Source: Amycolatopsis vastitatis (lineage in GTDB: Bacteria > Actinomycetota > Actinomycetes > Mycobacteriales > Pseudonocardiaceae). From it: a stretch of DNA of 63,770 nt. Shown here in pieces: positions 49,046 through 58,325 of this stretch; positions within the stretch are counted from its first letter, which is position 1, and every line of letters starts with the position of its first letter. Both the position numbers and the translations under genes were made by a program. The stretch lies in contig NZ_NMUL01000003.1 in the NCBI RefSeq assembly GCF_002234595.1, positions 1-63,770 on the forward strand, in the 5' to 3' direction. The notes under the pieces are model-generated. The model worked only from the letters and a program-made list of their open reading frames with translations. It was not told the origin of the DNA and did no database searches.

Positions 49046-52000
49046 TAGAGACTCCCCTGCAGCGCGTCCCAGAACAGGTCGCGTTCGCGCTTGATCAGCC
49101 CGTCGATCAGGGCCTGTTCCTCGGTCGTGTAGTTCGCTCGGCCTTCGGCCTTCCGGAGTGCCTTGAGATCCCGGCGAACTTCGTAGAGCGCGTGCTCGTA
49201 AGCGGCCACGTCGTCGAGTGCCTTGACGTGGAGGCGCAGCTCGGCGACGTGGCCGTCGATGCGCACGCTCATCTGCAAGTCGCGATAACCGGCTTCCGCG
49301 GGGTTCGCGAATCGGTCCTCGAACTTCACGATGTCCAGCTCCGGGTGCGCGGCAACGCGTTCGAGCGCCGCGTAGGCGTCCTGCACCCGCTCGAACTGGA
49401 TCATCGCGCCGGCCAGGTCGATCAGCCTCGAGGCATCTCCGCCGTAGTCGGCGATCTTGTCCATCGCCCGGCCGAGCGACTTGGGACCGGGGCGGAATCC
49501 CGGGGTCCCGTTGGTTTCCTCCGCCAGTGGCGGCAAGGTCCGCTTGAGCACTTCCTGCGCGCGTGCCGCCTCTTCGTAGCGGTGCCCGAGGTACTCGCGC
49601 GTGTAAGCCTCGTCGCCCCGCATGGCGGGGTCGAACGGCGCCTGCAGCCGATCCGACGGCCGGTGCTGCCGGGCCTCTTCGGTGACCCGGTCGGCGACCT
49701 CGTGCTGTTCGGGCGTCAGGGGGGTCGGCTCGGCGTCGGGGCTCACCGGTTCGGCGTCCGGGGCCGGGTGGTGCACCTCGTGCACGGCGTCGGCCAGGAT
49801 CGGGATGGCCTCGTCGTGCACCAGCAGGCTCGCGATCGTCTCCGGCTTGCGCAGCAGCGACCGCGTCAGGAACTCGTTGGCCGGGTCGTGGAGCAGGTTG
49901 ACCAGCTCCGGGTGCTCCGCAAGCCGCGTCCGGACGAACTCGCCGACCGGGCCGAGGTTCTGCGGGTTGCCTTCGTGGTCCTTGACGACGAGGTCGGTGG
50001 TGGCACCGGCGAGCGCCTCGGCGACGCGAGGCTGGGCGAGCAGTTCGTCGAGCCGCGACTGCGGGGCATTGCCATAGCCGCCGTGCGTCTCGTTCGGGGC
50101 GTGCTCCGGCTGGACGTGGACCTCGTCCGGCGTGCCGATGTGCATCAGCTTGATGCCCTTCGGCGGCTGCGGCAGGTGCATGAGGTCACCGGACTGCGGG
50201 TCGATGAACGCGACGCCGTCGCGGGTGTGCACGACCATCGCGACGTGCCCGTACACGACGCCGTTCGGGCCTTCGTACTTCACCGCGACCACAGCGTGGT
50301 GGTCGAGCGGCCGGTCCCGCATCTCGCGGATGACGTCGTCGTAGCTGCCGCGTGCCGAGAACGTCTCGCCGAACCGGCCCTCGAGGTGCTCGAGCGTGCC
50401 GCGGGTGCCCATCTCGTGGAAGAGGGCCGGCTCGGCCGTCATGTCGCCGCCGCGCAGCCGGTCCATGTACGCCTCGGGCCCGCGGGTGCAGTTGGACATG
50501 TACCCGTTCTCCAGCGCGCCGGGCTGGTGGAAGCCCGGGTTGACGTCGCGCAGGTGCGGGTGCCGGTCCTGGACGTAGGCCGCGCGCTCCGCCGGCGTCG
50601 CCGTGTCGGCGTGGATGGCCGGTTCTGACGGCGGGTTCGTCGCGCGCGCCAGTGTCGAGTAGTCCGGCTGCGGCTCGGGGACCACGGACGGTTCCGAGCC
50701 GTCGAGGGCGTCGCTGATCGACGGGTGCTCAGGCTGGTGAAGCTGCTCCGGCTCGCCGAAGCCGCCGAGGCGTTCCATCAGCGCGGCCTGCCGGCGCCGT
50801 TCGAACTCGGCCGTGTTGTGCTCGTTCTCGGCACGCCGCTCGGCCATCTTCCGCTGCGCGGCCTCGGGGTCGAGGTAACGCGGGTGGCCGGGCCCGATCT
50901 CCTCGGCCTCGATCACCCACTTGCGGCGGCCCTCGGGCGTGATCTCCAGCCGCCGCTCGTGCACCAGCAGCTGAGTGCCGGGCGGCGAGAGCGTCTCGCG
51001 CTCGGACGGGTTCTCGGCGAGCTTCGAGATGTCGCGGAGGTTGTCGGACCGGACGTGCAGTTCGACGTCGTCACCGAACTTGCTGGTCGAGAACTCGCCG
51101 GTCTTGATCGACGCGCTGGAGAACGCCGGCTCGACGACGACGGCGCCCGGCTCGTACGGCCCGGCGACCAGCTCGGCCAGCCGCGGGTCGCCGCCGACGT
51201 CGAAGGCGCGGATGCTCTTGCCGGACGTGCGCGGGACCTGGTTGAGGCCGTCGGTGATGGCGCGCGCGTTCGCCTGCGCCAGGTCGAAGCCGGGGTGGCC
51301 GGGGCCACGGCGCAGGGCCTCGTTGACGTCGTAGGCGTACTCGCCGCGGGTGTAACCGTGGACCGCGACAGCGCCCTCGTCGGTCAGGGGCAGTCCGGCG
51401 GCGTCCCGGCGGGCCAGGGCGCGGTCGTGGATCTGCTGGTAGATGCCCTCGTCGCCGACCGCGCGGCGGATGCTGTCGTGGTCGGCGGGGGTGCCGCGGT
51501 GCTCGCCGTCGAAGAGGTAACGCTCGTCGTGCGGCAGCCGCTCGGGCGCCGGGCTGAGGCGGTCGCCGATCGCCGGCGTTTCGTGGGGGCCGGTTTCGTG
51601 GGGGCCCAGGGGCAGTTCGCGGATCCCGGCGGCGTCGTGCGGCAGTTCGGCCAGCCGTCCGCTGACGGGATCGGCGAACAGCACCCCGTGCTCGGTGTGC
51701 ACGGCGGCGACCAGCCGTTCCGCGCCGGCGTGCTCGAAGGCGACCGCGGACCGCGCGCCGACGGGACGTTCGCCGAGGTCGCGGGCGACGTCGTCGAAGC
51801 TGCCCCGGTGGCTCCACGGCCCGTCGAGCCGCTCGCCCCGCGACGGCCCGGCGACGACGTCCTCGCCGTTCATCCGTCGCTCGAAGGCGACCATCGAATC
51901 GGCGGCGTTGGTGCGGAAGCCGTTCTCGAGGGCGTCCGGGCCGTAGTGGTTGCGGGTGTTGACCGCACCGAGTTCGGGAACGGCGTCGCGGACGAGACGC

Positions 52001-55000
52001 GCGTGCTGCTGCGGCGTCTCGACGGACCCGGCGTGCAGCACGGGCACGCCGCCCGGGGTGAGCGGCTCGGCGAGCCGGGACCAGCCACCTTCGGGTTCGC
52101 CGGTGGCCGGCACGCGCCGCACAGGCGGCGGCGGAGCGTCCACGGGGTCGAAGCCGAGCAGCTTGGACATGTCACCGGTCGGCTTGAGGTGGGGGTGCTC
52201 GGCGTAGAACTGTTCCAGCTCGGCGTCGGCCTCGCGCTGGAAGCGCTCCTCGTCGGCGCGCTCCTGGGCCCGGCGTTCTTCGACGGCGGTCCGGGCGTCG
52301 GCCTCGCCGAGATGCCCCGGATCACCGGGCGTGACCTCTTCGGCGTGCACCACCCACTGCGGCTCGCCGCGCTTGTGGTTCGGGTGCTCGGGGTGCCCCG
52401 GCCCCATCTCGACCCCGGTGACCTGGAACTGCGTCCCGGCCTTGAAGAGGACTTCGCGTTCGTGCCCGATGCTCGCCAGCGCTTCGACGTCCCGGCCGGT
52501 CCTGGACCGGATCCGCATCTCGACCTCGCCGGGGAAGGTGCTGCGCGGGTGCTCCGCGTCGACCTTCGACGAGCTGAGGAACGACGGTTCGGTGATGTGC
52601 GCACCCTCGTGGAACCGCCCGAGGAAGGCCTGCAGCCGCGCGGGATCGCCGTGGAAGTCGACCCGCCGCGAAACGGTCCCGAGGTGCGGCGGCAGCTCGT
52701 TCAGCCCGGAAGCGAGAGCCCCGGCCTGCGGAGCGAGATCGACGAGCTCGGGCCCACCCATCCGCAGCGCCCGGTTGAGCGGCCCGACCATCTCGTACCG
52801 CGTGTAGGCGTGCACGGCGAACGCGCCGGCGTCGGACATGCCGGGGTGGAACTCGTCGCGCCTGGCGAGCGCCTCGCGCCGGACCTGCTCGTGACGCCAC
52901 TCGCCGGACTCCGGGCTGTGCCGCCCGGAGTCCATGAAGGTGTCCTCGATCCGCCGGACCCCGGCGGGATCGTCGGTGTGGAAGGCGTGGTCGGCGAGGT
53001 AGGGCTCGTCGGGCCGGAGGTGAGCAGGTTCGCCGTCGTGAGCAGCGGGTTCCTGGTCAGCGGCGTGTTCTGGGGCCGCGTGCTCGGCGGCGGGCTGCTC
53101 GGCCGGGTGTTCTTGGGCGGGGGCGTGCTCGGCCTGCTGCTCGTTGTGCGGCGCCGGGCGTTCCTGCGCAGGCGTGGGGGCGGTGGGTGCCTGCTCGGCA
53201 GGTCGTGGCTGTTCCGGCGCACGGTCCACCGGCCGCGGCGGGTCGAACGGGCTCTGCGGCCCGCGCGGCAGGTGCTCCGACGGCGGACCGAACCGAGGCG
53301 GGGGCACCCGCGGGTCGTGCGGTGACATGGGAGGGCGTCCGCCCGGCGGGGGCGGCATCGGCGGCCGTCCGCCGGGCCCTTGGGGACCACGCGGCTGGTT
53401 CGGATATCCCGCGGGACGCTGCGACCCGGGCATCGGCGGACGCTGCCCACCCGGCGCCCCCATCGGCGGCACCCGGCGCGGATCGTGCGGGTGCACCCCA
53501 CCCTGCGGCGGCTGGCCCCCCATCGGCGGCTGCCCGGCCGACGGATAGTGCCCCCGCTGGTGCGGCTGCCCACCCAGAGGTTGCGGCCCACCCTGCGGCG
53601 GCTGCCCGCCGGGCTGAACGGATGGCTGCGCCCCATGCGGCGGCTGTGCACCCGGCCGCATCGGAGGCTGCCCACCATGCGGCGGTTGCCCACCGTGTGG
53701 TGGCTGCCCGCCCTGCTGTACCGGCGGCTGGCTGCCCTGCGGCGCCTGCCCGCCGGGCCGCAGCGGCGGTTGCCCGGGGGGCGGTTGGCCGCCGGGAAGT
53801 GGTTGCGTGGGGTGCGGTGGCTGTGCGCCCGGATGTGCCGGCGGCTGCCCACCGTGCGGTAGTTGCCCGCCGGGCTGCGCTTGGGCGCCGTGGGGCGATT
53901 GCCCTCCCGTGCTCGGCTGTGGTCGATGCCCACCTGGCTGAAGCGGCGAGGGACCGCCGTGGGGTTGACCTGGCGGTGGCGTTCCCTGCCGCCGGCCGGG
54001 CTGGGGTGGCTGACCACCCTGCAGCATCCAGCGGGGATCCTGCGGCGGGACCCGTCGCGGCTGTTCTCCACCATGCGGCGGCATCGGCTGCTGCGGCGAC
54101 GGCCCGGCCGGTCGCGGGCCCGGGCCACCGCCGTTCGGCATTCCCGCGGGTGGTGGTGGCGTGAACCCGCCGGGAGGCGGCGGTGCCTGCTGCGGCGACG
54201 GTCCGTTCTGGAACGCCGCCGTCCCGCCATCCGCCGCGAACGGCTGGCTCGCACCGCCCGTGAACCCGGCCGCTCCGACGTTGTCCTGCGGGCGTCCGAC
54301 GGTCTGCCGTCCCGGCTCCGGGCCGGATCCCGGCGGCGGTGCCATGCCGTATCCGCCACTCGGCGAACCGGTGCCCGTCGCCGAAGCCGGCTGCTCCGCC
54401 ATCGCGCGCACAGCTGCGGGCTCGGAGCCGGGTTGCTCCGGCGCTTGCCGTGGCTCGACCGACTGCCGTTCCGGGCCCGGCTGCCCGTGGCTCGGCGCGT
54501 TGTCCGCACGCTGCTCCTGCCGGGCCTCCGGCTCGGACTCCACCCGTGAGTCCGACGAAGACGGGGATTCCCGCCGCGCTTCAGGTTCCCGGCGAGATTC
54601 GGGCTCGGACGACGCCTCGTGCCGGGGTTCTTCACCCCGTGACTCGGGCTCAGGCGAAGCCGCGGCTCGCGATTCGGGCTCCGAGGCCGCCTCACCCCGC
54701 GACTCCGGCTCCGAAGAAGGCTCCCGACCAGCCCCTTCCCCGCGAGACTCCGGCTCCGAGGACCCCTCACCCCGAGACCCAGCCTCCGAGGACGAGCCCC
54801 CCGCGTCACCTGGTTCGGTCCGCGGGATGTTCGCCTCGTGGATCGAGTGCAGCTGCTCCTTGGCGCCCCCGGCGGCACCCCCGACCGCCCCGCTCGAAGC
54901 GCCCATCAGCAGCTGCTCCGGCGTCAGCGAGCCCAAGTCCCCCGTGACGGCCGCCTGTCCGACCGTCTGCGCGACCCCTTCGACCGCACCGCGCGCCCCC

Positions 55001-55797
55001 GCGCGCATGGCCGCGTCCGCGATCTGGCCGCCGGCGCTGTGGGACAGCCCCTCGGTGGCGCCTCGCCCGATCGATCCGGAAGCCGCCCCGACGACCCCGC
55101 CGACCGCGCCCGAAATCGCCGCGTCGGAGGTCTTGGACCAGTCCCAGCTCTTGCGGTCGCCCTTGGCCATCTGCAGACCCTGGATGCCCGCGTCCATGCC
55201 GAGGTTGATGGCCTCGTTCTTGAGGACCTCCATGCCGATCTTCTTGAGGCCCTGCTTGAGCAACTGCTCCAGCAGCTCCTTCGCGACCTGCTTGAACCCC
55301 TGCTGGGCGAGCTTCTCGAGCAGCTGCCGGAACAGCATCTGCACGGTCATCCGGGTGGCGATCTGGGCCGGTGCGATGCCCGCCGTCGAGCCGCCGAACG
55401 TCACCGCGGCCGCCGCGATCATCGCCGCTATCTGGGCCGCCAGGATGATCAGCGAAATGATGATCATGTACTTCGTGTACTCGACGTCCAGCGCCGTCTG
55501 GTCGCACGAATCGCCCAGCGCCTTCGTCGCGTCCGCCAGCTGCTTGAAGTACGCCTCGTCGCCTTCGACGAACTTCTTCCACTGCTCGGCGAACGCGTCC
55601 GCGCCGTCTCCGGTCCAGTTGTCGTGGATGCCCTGAGCGGCCTGGTTGCCCGCGTCGGAGGCCGGCCCGATCGCCGAAGACGCCGTGTGCCACGCGTCGC
55701 GCAGGGCACGCAGCTTGGTCTCGTCGCCCTCCGGCCAGCTCTCCCCGACGACGATCGGCAGCAGCCACTTGACCGCGTCGGGCATTTCCATCCCCAC
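49045..55797 (-). CDS. Giant polymorphic toxin: WXG-like N-terminus, two ART/papain modules, RelA/SpoT-like tail (island gene 3)
   Basis: 2250 residues. WTGDGADAF (61-69) within an N-terminal helical bundle is WXG100-like; a hydrophobic pair at about 110-135 follows. Residues about 335-430 are Ser/Glu/Arg-rich repeats, and about 430-900 are Pro/Gly/Gln-rich. ART module 1 (about 922-1162) has Arg1000 in YTR, FLSSS near 1075 and ExE at 1113/1115. ART module 2 (about 1432-1642) has Arg1484, SSAS at 1560-1563 and ExE at 1599/1601. Each is followed by a papain-fold deamidase-like domain. The second keeps Cys1770, His1851 and Asp1866; the first has lost its Cys and His. The tail (about 2090-2210) resembles RelA/SpoT synthetases (Asp2127, GYRD at 2170, Glu2186). 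GTG 55797 is the start; ATG 55791 and 55785 are possible. Confidence 0.82.
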   Translation of the reverse strand: MGMEMPDAVKWLLPIVVGESWPEGDETKLRALRDAWHTASSAIGPASDAGNQAAQGIHDNWTGDGADAFAEQWKKFVEGDEAYFKQLADATKALGDSCDQTALDVEYTKYMIIISLIILAAQIAAMIAAAAVTFGGSTAGIAPAQIATRMTVQMLFRQLLEKLAQQGFKQVAKELLEQLLKQGLKKIGMEVLKNEAINLGMDAGIQGLQMAKGDRKSWDWSKTSDAAISGAVGGVVGAASGSIGRGATEGLSHSAGGQIADAAMRAGARGAVEGVAQTVGQAAVTGDLGSLTPEQLLMGASSGAVGGAAGGAKEQLHSIHEANIPRTEPGDAGGSSSEAGSRGEGSSEPESRGEGAGREPSSEPESRGEAASEPESRAAASPEPESRGEEPRHEASSEPESRREPEARRESPSSSDSRVESEPEARQEQRADNAPSHGQPGPERQSVEPRQAPEQPGSEPAAVRAMAEQPASATGTGSPSGGYGMAPPPGSGPEPGRQTVGRPQDNVGAAGFTGGASQPFAADGGTAAFQNGPSPQQAPPPPGGFTPPPPAGMPNGGGPGPRPAGPSPQQPMPPHGGEQPRRVPPQDPRWMLQGGQPPQPGRRQGTPPPGQPHGGPSPLQPGGHRPQPSTGGQSPHGAQAQPGGQLPHGGQPPAHPGAQPPHPTQPLPGGQPPPGQPPLRPGGQAPQGSQPPVQQGGQPPHGGQPPHGGQPPMRPGAQPPHGAQPSVQPGGQPPQGGPQPLGGQPHQRGHYPSAGQPPMGGQPPQGGVHPHDPRRVPPMGAPGGQRPPMPGSQRPAGYPNQPRGPQGPGGRPPMPPPPGGRPPMSPHDPRVPPPRFGPPSEHLPRGPQSPFDPPRPVDRAPEQPRPAEQAPTAPTPAQERPAPHNEQQAEHAPAQEHPAEQPAAEHAAPEHAADQEPAAHDGEPAHLRPDEPYLADHAFHTDDPAGVRRIEDTFMDSGRHSPESGEWRHEQVRREALARRDEFHPGMSDAGAFAVHAYTRYEMVGPLNRALRMGGPELVDLAPQAGALASGLNELPPHLGTVSRRVDFHGDPARLQAFLGRFHEGAHITEPSFLSSSKVDAEHPRSTFPGEVEMRIRSRTGRDVEALASIGHEREVLFKAGTQFQVTGVEMGPGHPEHPNHKRGEPQWVVHAEEVTPGDPGHLGEADARTAVEERRAQERADEERFQREADAELEQFYAEHPHLKPTGDMSKLLGFDPVDAPPPPVRRVPATGEPEGGWSRLAEPLTPGGVPVLHAGSVETPQQHARLVRDAVPELGAVNTRNHYGPDALENGFRTNAADSMVAFERRMNGEDVVAGPSRGERLDGPWSHRGSFDDVARDLGERPVGARSAVAFEHAGAERLVAAVHTEHGVLFADPVSGRLAELPHDAAGIRELPLGPHETGPHETPAIGDRLSPAPERLPHDERYLFDGEHRGTPADHDSIRRAVGDEGIYQQIHDRALARRDAAGLPLTDEGAVAVHGYTRGEYAYDVNEALRRGPGHPGFDLAQANARAITDGLNQVPRTSGKSIRAFDVGGDPRLAELVAGPYEPGAVVVEPAFSSASIKTGEFSTSKFGDDVELHVRSDNLRDISKLAENPSERETLSPPGTQLLVHERRLEITPEGRRKWVIEAEEIGPGHPRYLDPEAAQRKMAERRAENEHNTAEFERRRQAALMERLGGFGEPEQLHQPEHPSISDALDGSEPSVVPEPQPDYSTLARATNPPSEPAIHADTATPAERAAYVQDRHPHLRDVNPGFHQPGALENGYMSNCTRGPEAYMDRLRGGDMTAEPALFHEMGTRGTLEHLEGRFGETFSARGSYDDVIREMRDRPLDHHAVVAVKYEGPNGVVYGHVAMVVHTRDGVAFIDPQSGDLMHLPQPPKGIKLMHIGTPDEVHVQPEHAPNETHGGYGNAPQSRLDELLAQPRVAEALAGATTDLVVKDHEGNPQNLGPVGEFVRTRLAEHPELVNLLHDPANEFLTRSLLRKPETIASLLVHDEAIPILADAVHEVHHPAPDAEPVSPDAEPTPLTPEQHEVADRVTEEARQHRPSDRLQAPFDPAMRGDEAYTREYLGHRYEEAARAQEVLKRTLPPLAEETNGTPGFRPGPKSLGRAMDKIADYGGDASRLIDLAGAMIQFERVQDAYAALERVAAHPELDIVKFEDRFANPAEAGYRDLQMSVRIDGHVAELRLHVKALDDVAAYEHALYEVRRDLKALRKAEGRANYTTEEQALIDGLIKRERDLFWDALQGSL
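53460..53990 (-). repeat. Low-complexity GGQPP repeats in the toxin stalk
   Basis: DNA coding for runs of (G-G-Q-P-P-H/x) units. It is coding low complexity, not CRISPR; spacing is irregular and both purine-pyrimidine strands are skewed. Confidence 0.65.
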
Positions 55798-55800
55798 GCG

Positions 55801-56121
55801 TCATTGCCCCTTGCTGAGCTGCGACGTCACGTCTTCGTCGGCGCCCGAGAGCGCCTTCATCGACTTCGCGACGTTCTGCTGCATGCCGCGCAGTCCCTGC
55901 ACGAGGTTGGCGAACCCTTCGGTGGCGCCCTGTGCCCCGGGCACGTAGTCCTTGGCGAACTCCTTGCCGGAGTCGTCGTTTCCCCAGCACTCGCCCTGGG
56001 CGTCGAGCGCACCCTGCAACGCCTTCAGCGCGTTCTCCAGCCCGTCCGCCGCGGTGACCAGGCCGTTCGACGCACGCAGTACCGCGTCCGGTTCGGCGGT
56101 GAAGCCGGTCCCGTCCGGCAT
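55801..56121 (-). CDS. WXG100-like secretion partner (island gene 2)
   Basis: A 106-residue helical-hairpin protein with the WG motif in GECWGNDDSGKEFAKDY at about 43-59, as in actinobacterial ESX/type VII substrates. No signal peptide. Its start shares a base with the stop of gene 1 and its stop lies 3 bases before the toxin start. Such small proteins commonly form a dimer with, and target, the large toxin to a type VII system. No type VII machinery genes (EccC, EccD) are in the window. Confidence 0.82.
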   Translation of the reverse strand: MPDGTGFTAEPDAVLRASNGLVTAADGLENALKALQGALDAQGECWGNDDSGKEFAKDYVPGAQGATEGFANLVQGLRGMQQNVAKSMKALSGADEDVTSQLSKGQ

Positions 56122-56708
56122 CAGTCGCCCCTCGTCATCCAGGACGACGGCGGCTCCTCGTCCTCGTCACGCGGCGGGCGGACGCGCTTGGGAGTGGGCT
56201 TGGGTGCCGGGATCGGCGCCTGCTCGTTGCGCAGGATCGAACCGGCGTCTTCGAACGACTCGGGACGCGGCGCCGGTGCCTCTTCGTCCTCGGTGAAGTC
56301 GGGGATCGGCGGCACCAGCCCGGCCAGCGACGGTGCGCCTTCGACCAGGTCGGCGAGGTCGGGCAGGCCCTCGGTGATGGGCGCCATCAGGTCCGCGATC
56401 TTCTGCTTGACCTGCAACGACCCCTGCCGCACCAGCGTCTGGACGGTGTTCGCGAGCTGCGCCGGAGTGGTGCGCTCGAACGTGTTCGGGGCGAACTCGA
56501 GCTTGACGAGGCTGCCGCCGGCGTCGATGGTGGCGCGGACCAGGCCATCGGGGGAACTCACCTGCGCGGTGGTTTCGGCGGCCGCCGCCTGGGCGTCGCG
56601 CAGCTGCGCGGTCTGCCGCTCGAAGTTCTCCAGGAGGGTGTCCATCCGGTCCTTCATCGCGGCGTTGCGTGCTTCGAGCCGTGCACGGTCGTCGCCCGCG
56701 GTGGTCAC
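56121..56708 (-). CDS. YbaB/EbfC-like protein, first gene of the toxin operon
   Basis: A 195-residue protein. A coiled-coil helix (about 8-50) leads to a YbaB-like core (DGLVRATIDAGGSLVKLEF, then TTPAQLANTVQTLV) at about 52-110, and a long acidic-proline tail follows. YbaB proteins bind DNA or act in ESX-type loci as chaperone-like partners; many Pseudonocardiales WXG100 toxin operons begin with one. Role here is unproven. It has GTG start 56708; a promoter should lie in 56709-56799. Confidence 0.75.
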   Translation of the reverse strand: MTTAGDDRARLEARNAAMKDRMDTLLENFERQTAQLRDAQAAAAETTAQVSSPDGLVRATIDAGGSLVKLEFAPNTFERTTPAQLANTVQTLVRQGSLQVKQKIADLMAPITEGLPDLADLVEGAPSLAGLVPPIPDFTEDEEAPAPRPESFEDAGSILRNEQAPIPAPKPTPKRVRPPRDEDEEPPSSWMTRGD

Positions 56709-56799
56709 AGGTGCCCCCGGTGTCCCTCGAACCTACTAATGACTGCCCGTCACCCTAATGCCAATGGAGCAGTGGCCGTGACCGGTTCGGGTGTTTGCC

Positions 56800-58092
56800 T
56801 CAGCGAATCGTGCGGCGCCGGGCCACCAGGTACCCGGCTCCGCCGACCAGGTAGCAGACCGTGGCGGCGATGAGCAGGCCCGGCGCGCGGCCGTCGTCCG
56901 GCACGACGAGCGCGCCCAGCGAAACCGCCGCCACCTGCGTGATGTTGAAGAGCGTGTCGTAGAGCGCGAACACCCGGCCGCGGGCTTCGTCGGCGACGTC
57001 GAGCTGGATCGATGAATCGACACACAGCTTGAGCACCTGCCCGGCGCCGGTGATGACGAACGACGCGAGCAGCGCCAGCGGCAGCACCATCGGCAGGCCC
57101 AGCGCGGACTGCGCGATCGCCGCCAGCAGCAACGCGCCGAGCACGGCACGCAACCGGCCGAAGACACGGATGATCCGCGCGGTCAGCAGCCCGGCCAGCA
57201 GCAGCCCGGCCCCGGCGAGCGCGGCCATCTGCCCCAGACCGGGCAGGCCGGCGCGGAACATGCCGTGGTCGGTGAAGTAGTTCCGCATCAACAGCACGGT
57301 GACCAGCAGCGACACCCCGAACGACGCCCGGTGCGCGAACAGCGCGAGGAACCCGGCCGTGACACTCGGCGCGCGCCACGCGTGCTTCGCGCCGTCGGCC
57401 AGCCCGCGCGCGACGGCCAGGAAGGCGTTCGGCGGCTCGTCGACCACCGACGGTCCGAGCACGCCGCGGGCGAAGCCGCGCGCGAGGAACGCCGCGACCA
57501 GGGTGCCGAGCACGGCGAACACCGTGGTCTCCGCCGATCCGACGTCGTTGCTGCCGAGCAGTGCCCGCAGGCCGATCGCGCAGCCACCACCGATGACCGC
57601 GACCACCGAGCCGAGCGTCGTGGAGAACGCGTTCGCCGTCACCACGCTCTCTTCCTCCACGACGTGCGGCAGCGACGCCGAAAGCCCGGAGCCGATGAAG
57701 CGCGTGATCCCTTCCGCGGTCAGCGCCAGCGAAAACAGGCCGAGACCGCCGAACCCGAAGCCGACGGCGGCGGACGCGCAGACGATCGCCAGGCCACGCA
57801 GGAGGTTCGCGAAGATCAGGACCTTGCGGCGGTCCCACCGGTCCAGCAGGGCGCCGGCGAACGGCCCGACGACGGAGTACGGGAGCAACAGCGCGGCGAA
57901 TCCGCCGGCGATGGCCAGCGGATCGGCGGCACGCTCCGGGTTGAACAACACGGCACCGGCGAGCCCCGCGCGGAAGACGCCGTCGCCCCAGCTGGCGGCG
58001 AAGCGCGTGAAGAGGAGACGCCGGAAGTCCGGGTCCTTGAGCAGCTCCCGAGGGCCTCTTCGCTCTGTCGCCGTCTGGGCGCTGATCGTCAC
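56800..58092 (-). CDS. Major facilitator superfamily transporter
   Basis: A 430-residue protein with about 12 hydrophobic helices. The family loop between helices 2 and 3, DRWDRRKVLIFAN, and the repeat in the second half (VARRRTIR end) fit an MFS drug-exporter-like protein. Substrate unknown. It starts at GTG 58092, ends 91 bases before the toxin operon, and diverges from yqgE; no regulator gene is adjacent. Confidence 0.88.
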   Translation of the reverse strand: MTISAQTATERRGPRELLKDPDFRRLLFTRFAASWGDGVFRAGLAGAVLFNPERAADPLAIAGGFAALLLPYSVVGPFAGALLDRWDRRKVLIFANLLRGLAIVCASAAVGFGFGGLGLFSLALTAEGITRFIGSGLSASLPHVVEEESVVTANAFSTTLGSVVAVIGGGCAIGLRALLGSNDVGSAETTVFAVLGTLVAAFLARGFARGVLGPSVVDEPPNAFLAVARGLADGAKHAWRAPSVTAGFLALFAHRASFGVSLLVTVLLMRNYFTDHGMFRAGLPGLGQMAALAGAGLLLAGLLTARIIRVFGRLRAVLGALLLAAIAQSALGLPMVLPLALLASFVITGAGQVLKLCVDSSIQLDVADEARGRVFALYDTLFNITQVAAVSLGALVVPDDGRAPGLLIAATVCYLVGGAGYLVARRRTIR

Positions 58093-58325
58093 GAAGCCAG
58101 AGTAAGGCCCAGGCGTAGGGCATCAGTCAAGAGAATGGGTGGCCGACGCACTAAGGTCGCCTCTCGGCGGCTATGCGCAGTGTGGCTCCAGCCGGACGGT
58201 ATTCCACAAAGGCGGTTCTTCAGTGAGCCCGGGGGACACGCAGTGCGCCGGCCACATGTTTCAAACGAGGCTGCTGGGGCGATTGTTCCCGAGCCGAAGT
58301 AATTCGCCGGGCCAGGGGTGGGATC

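Noticed and set aside
53100..54800. Repeat block in the toxin as a possible CRISPR array
   Set aside because: Repeats are irregular, in frame and code for Pro/Gly/Gln-rich protein; no constant spacer length exists.
56709..56799. ATTAG direct repeats as an operator for the toxin operon
   Set aside because: Two five-base matches in a short AT-rich gap are not enough evidence; noted only as a place to look for the promoter.
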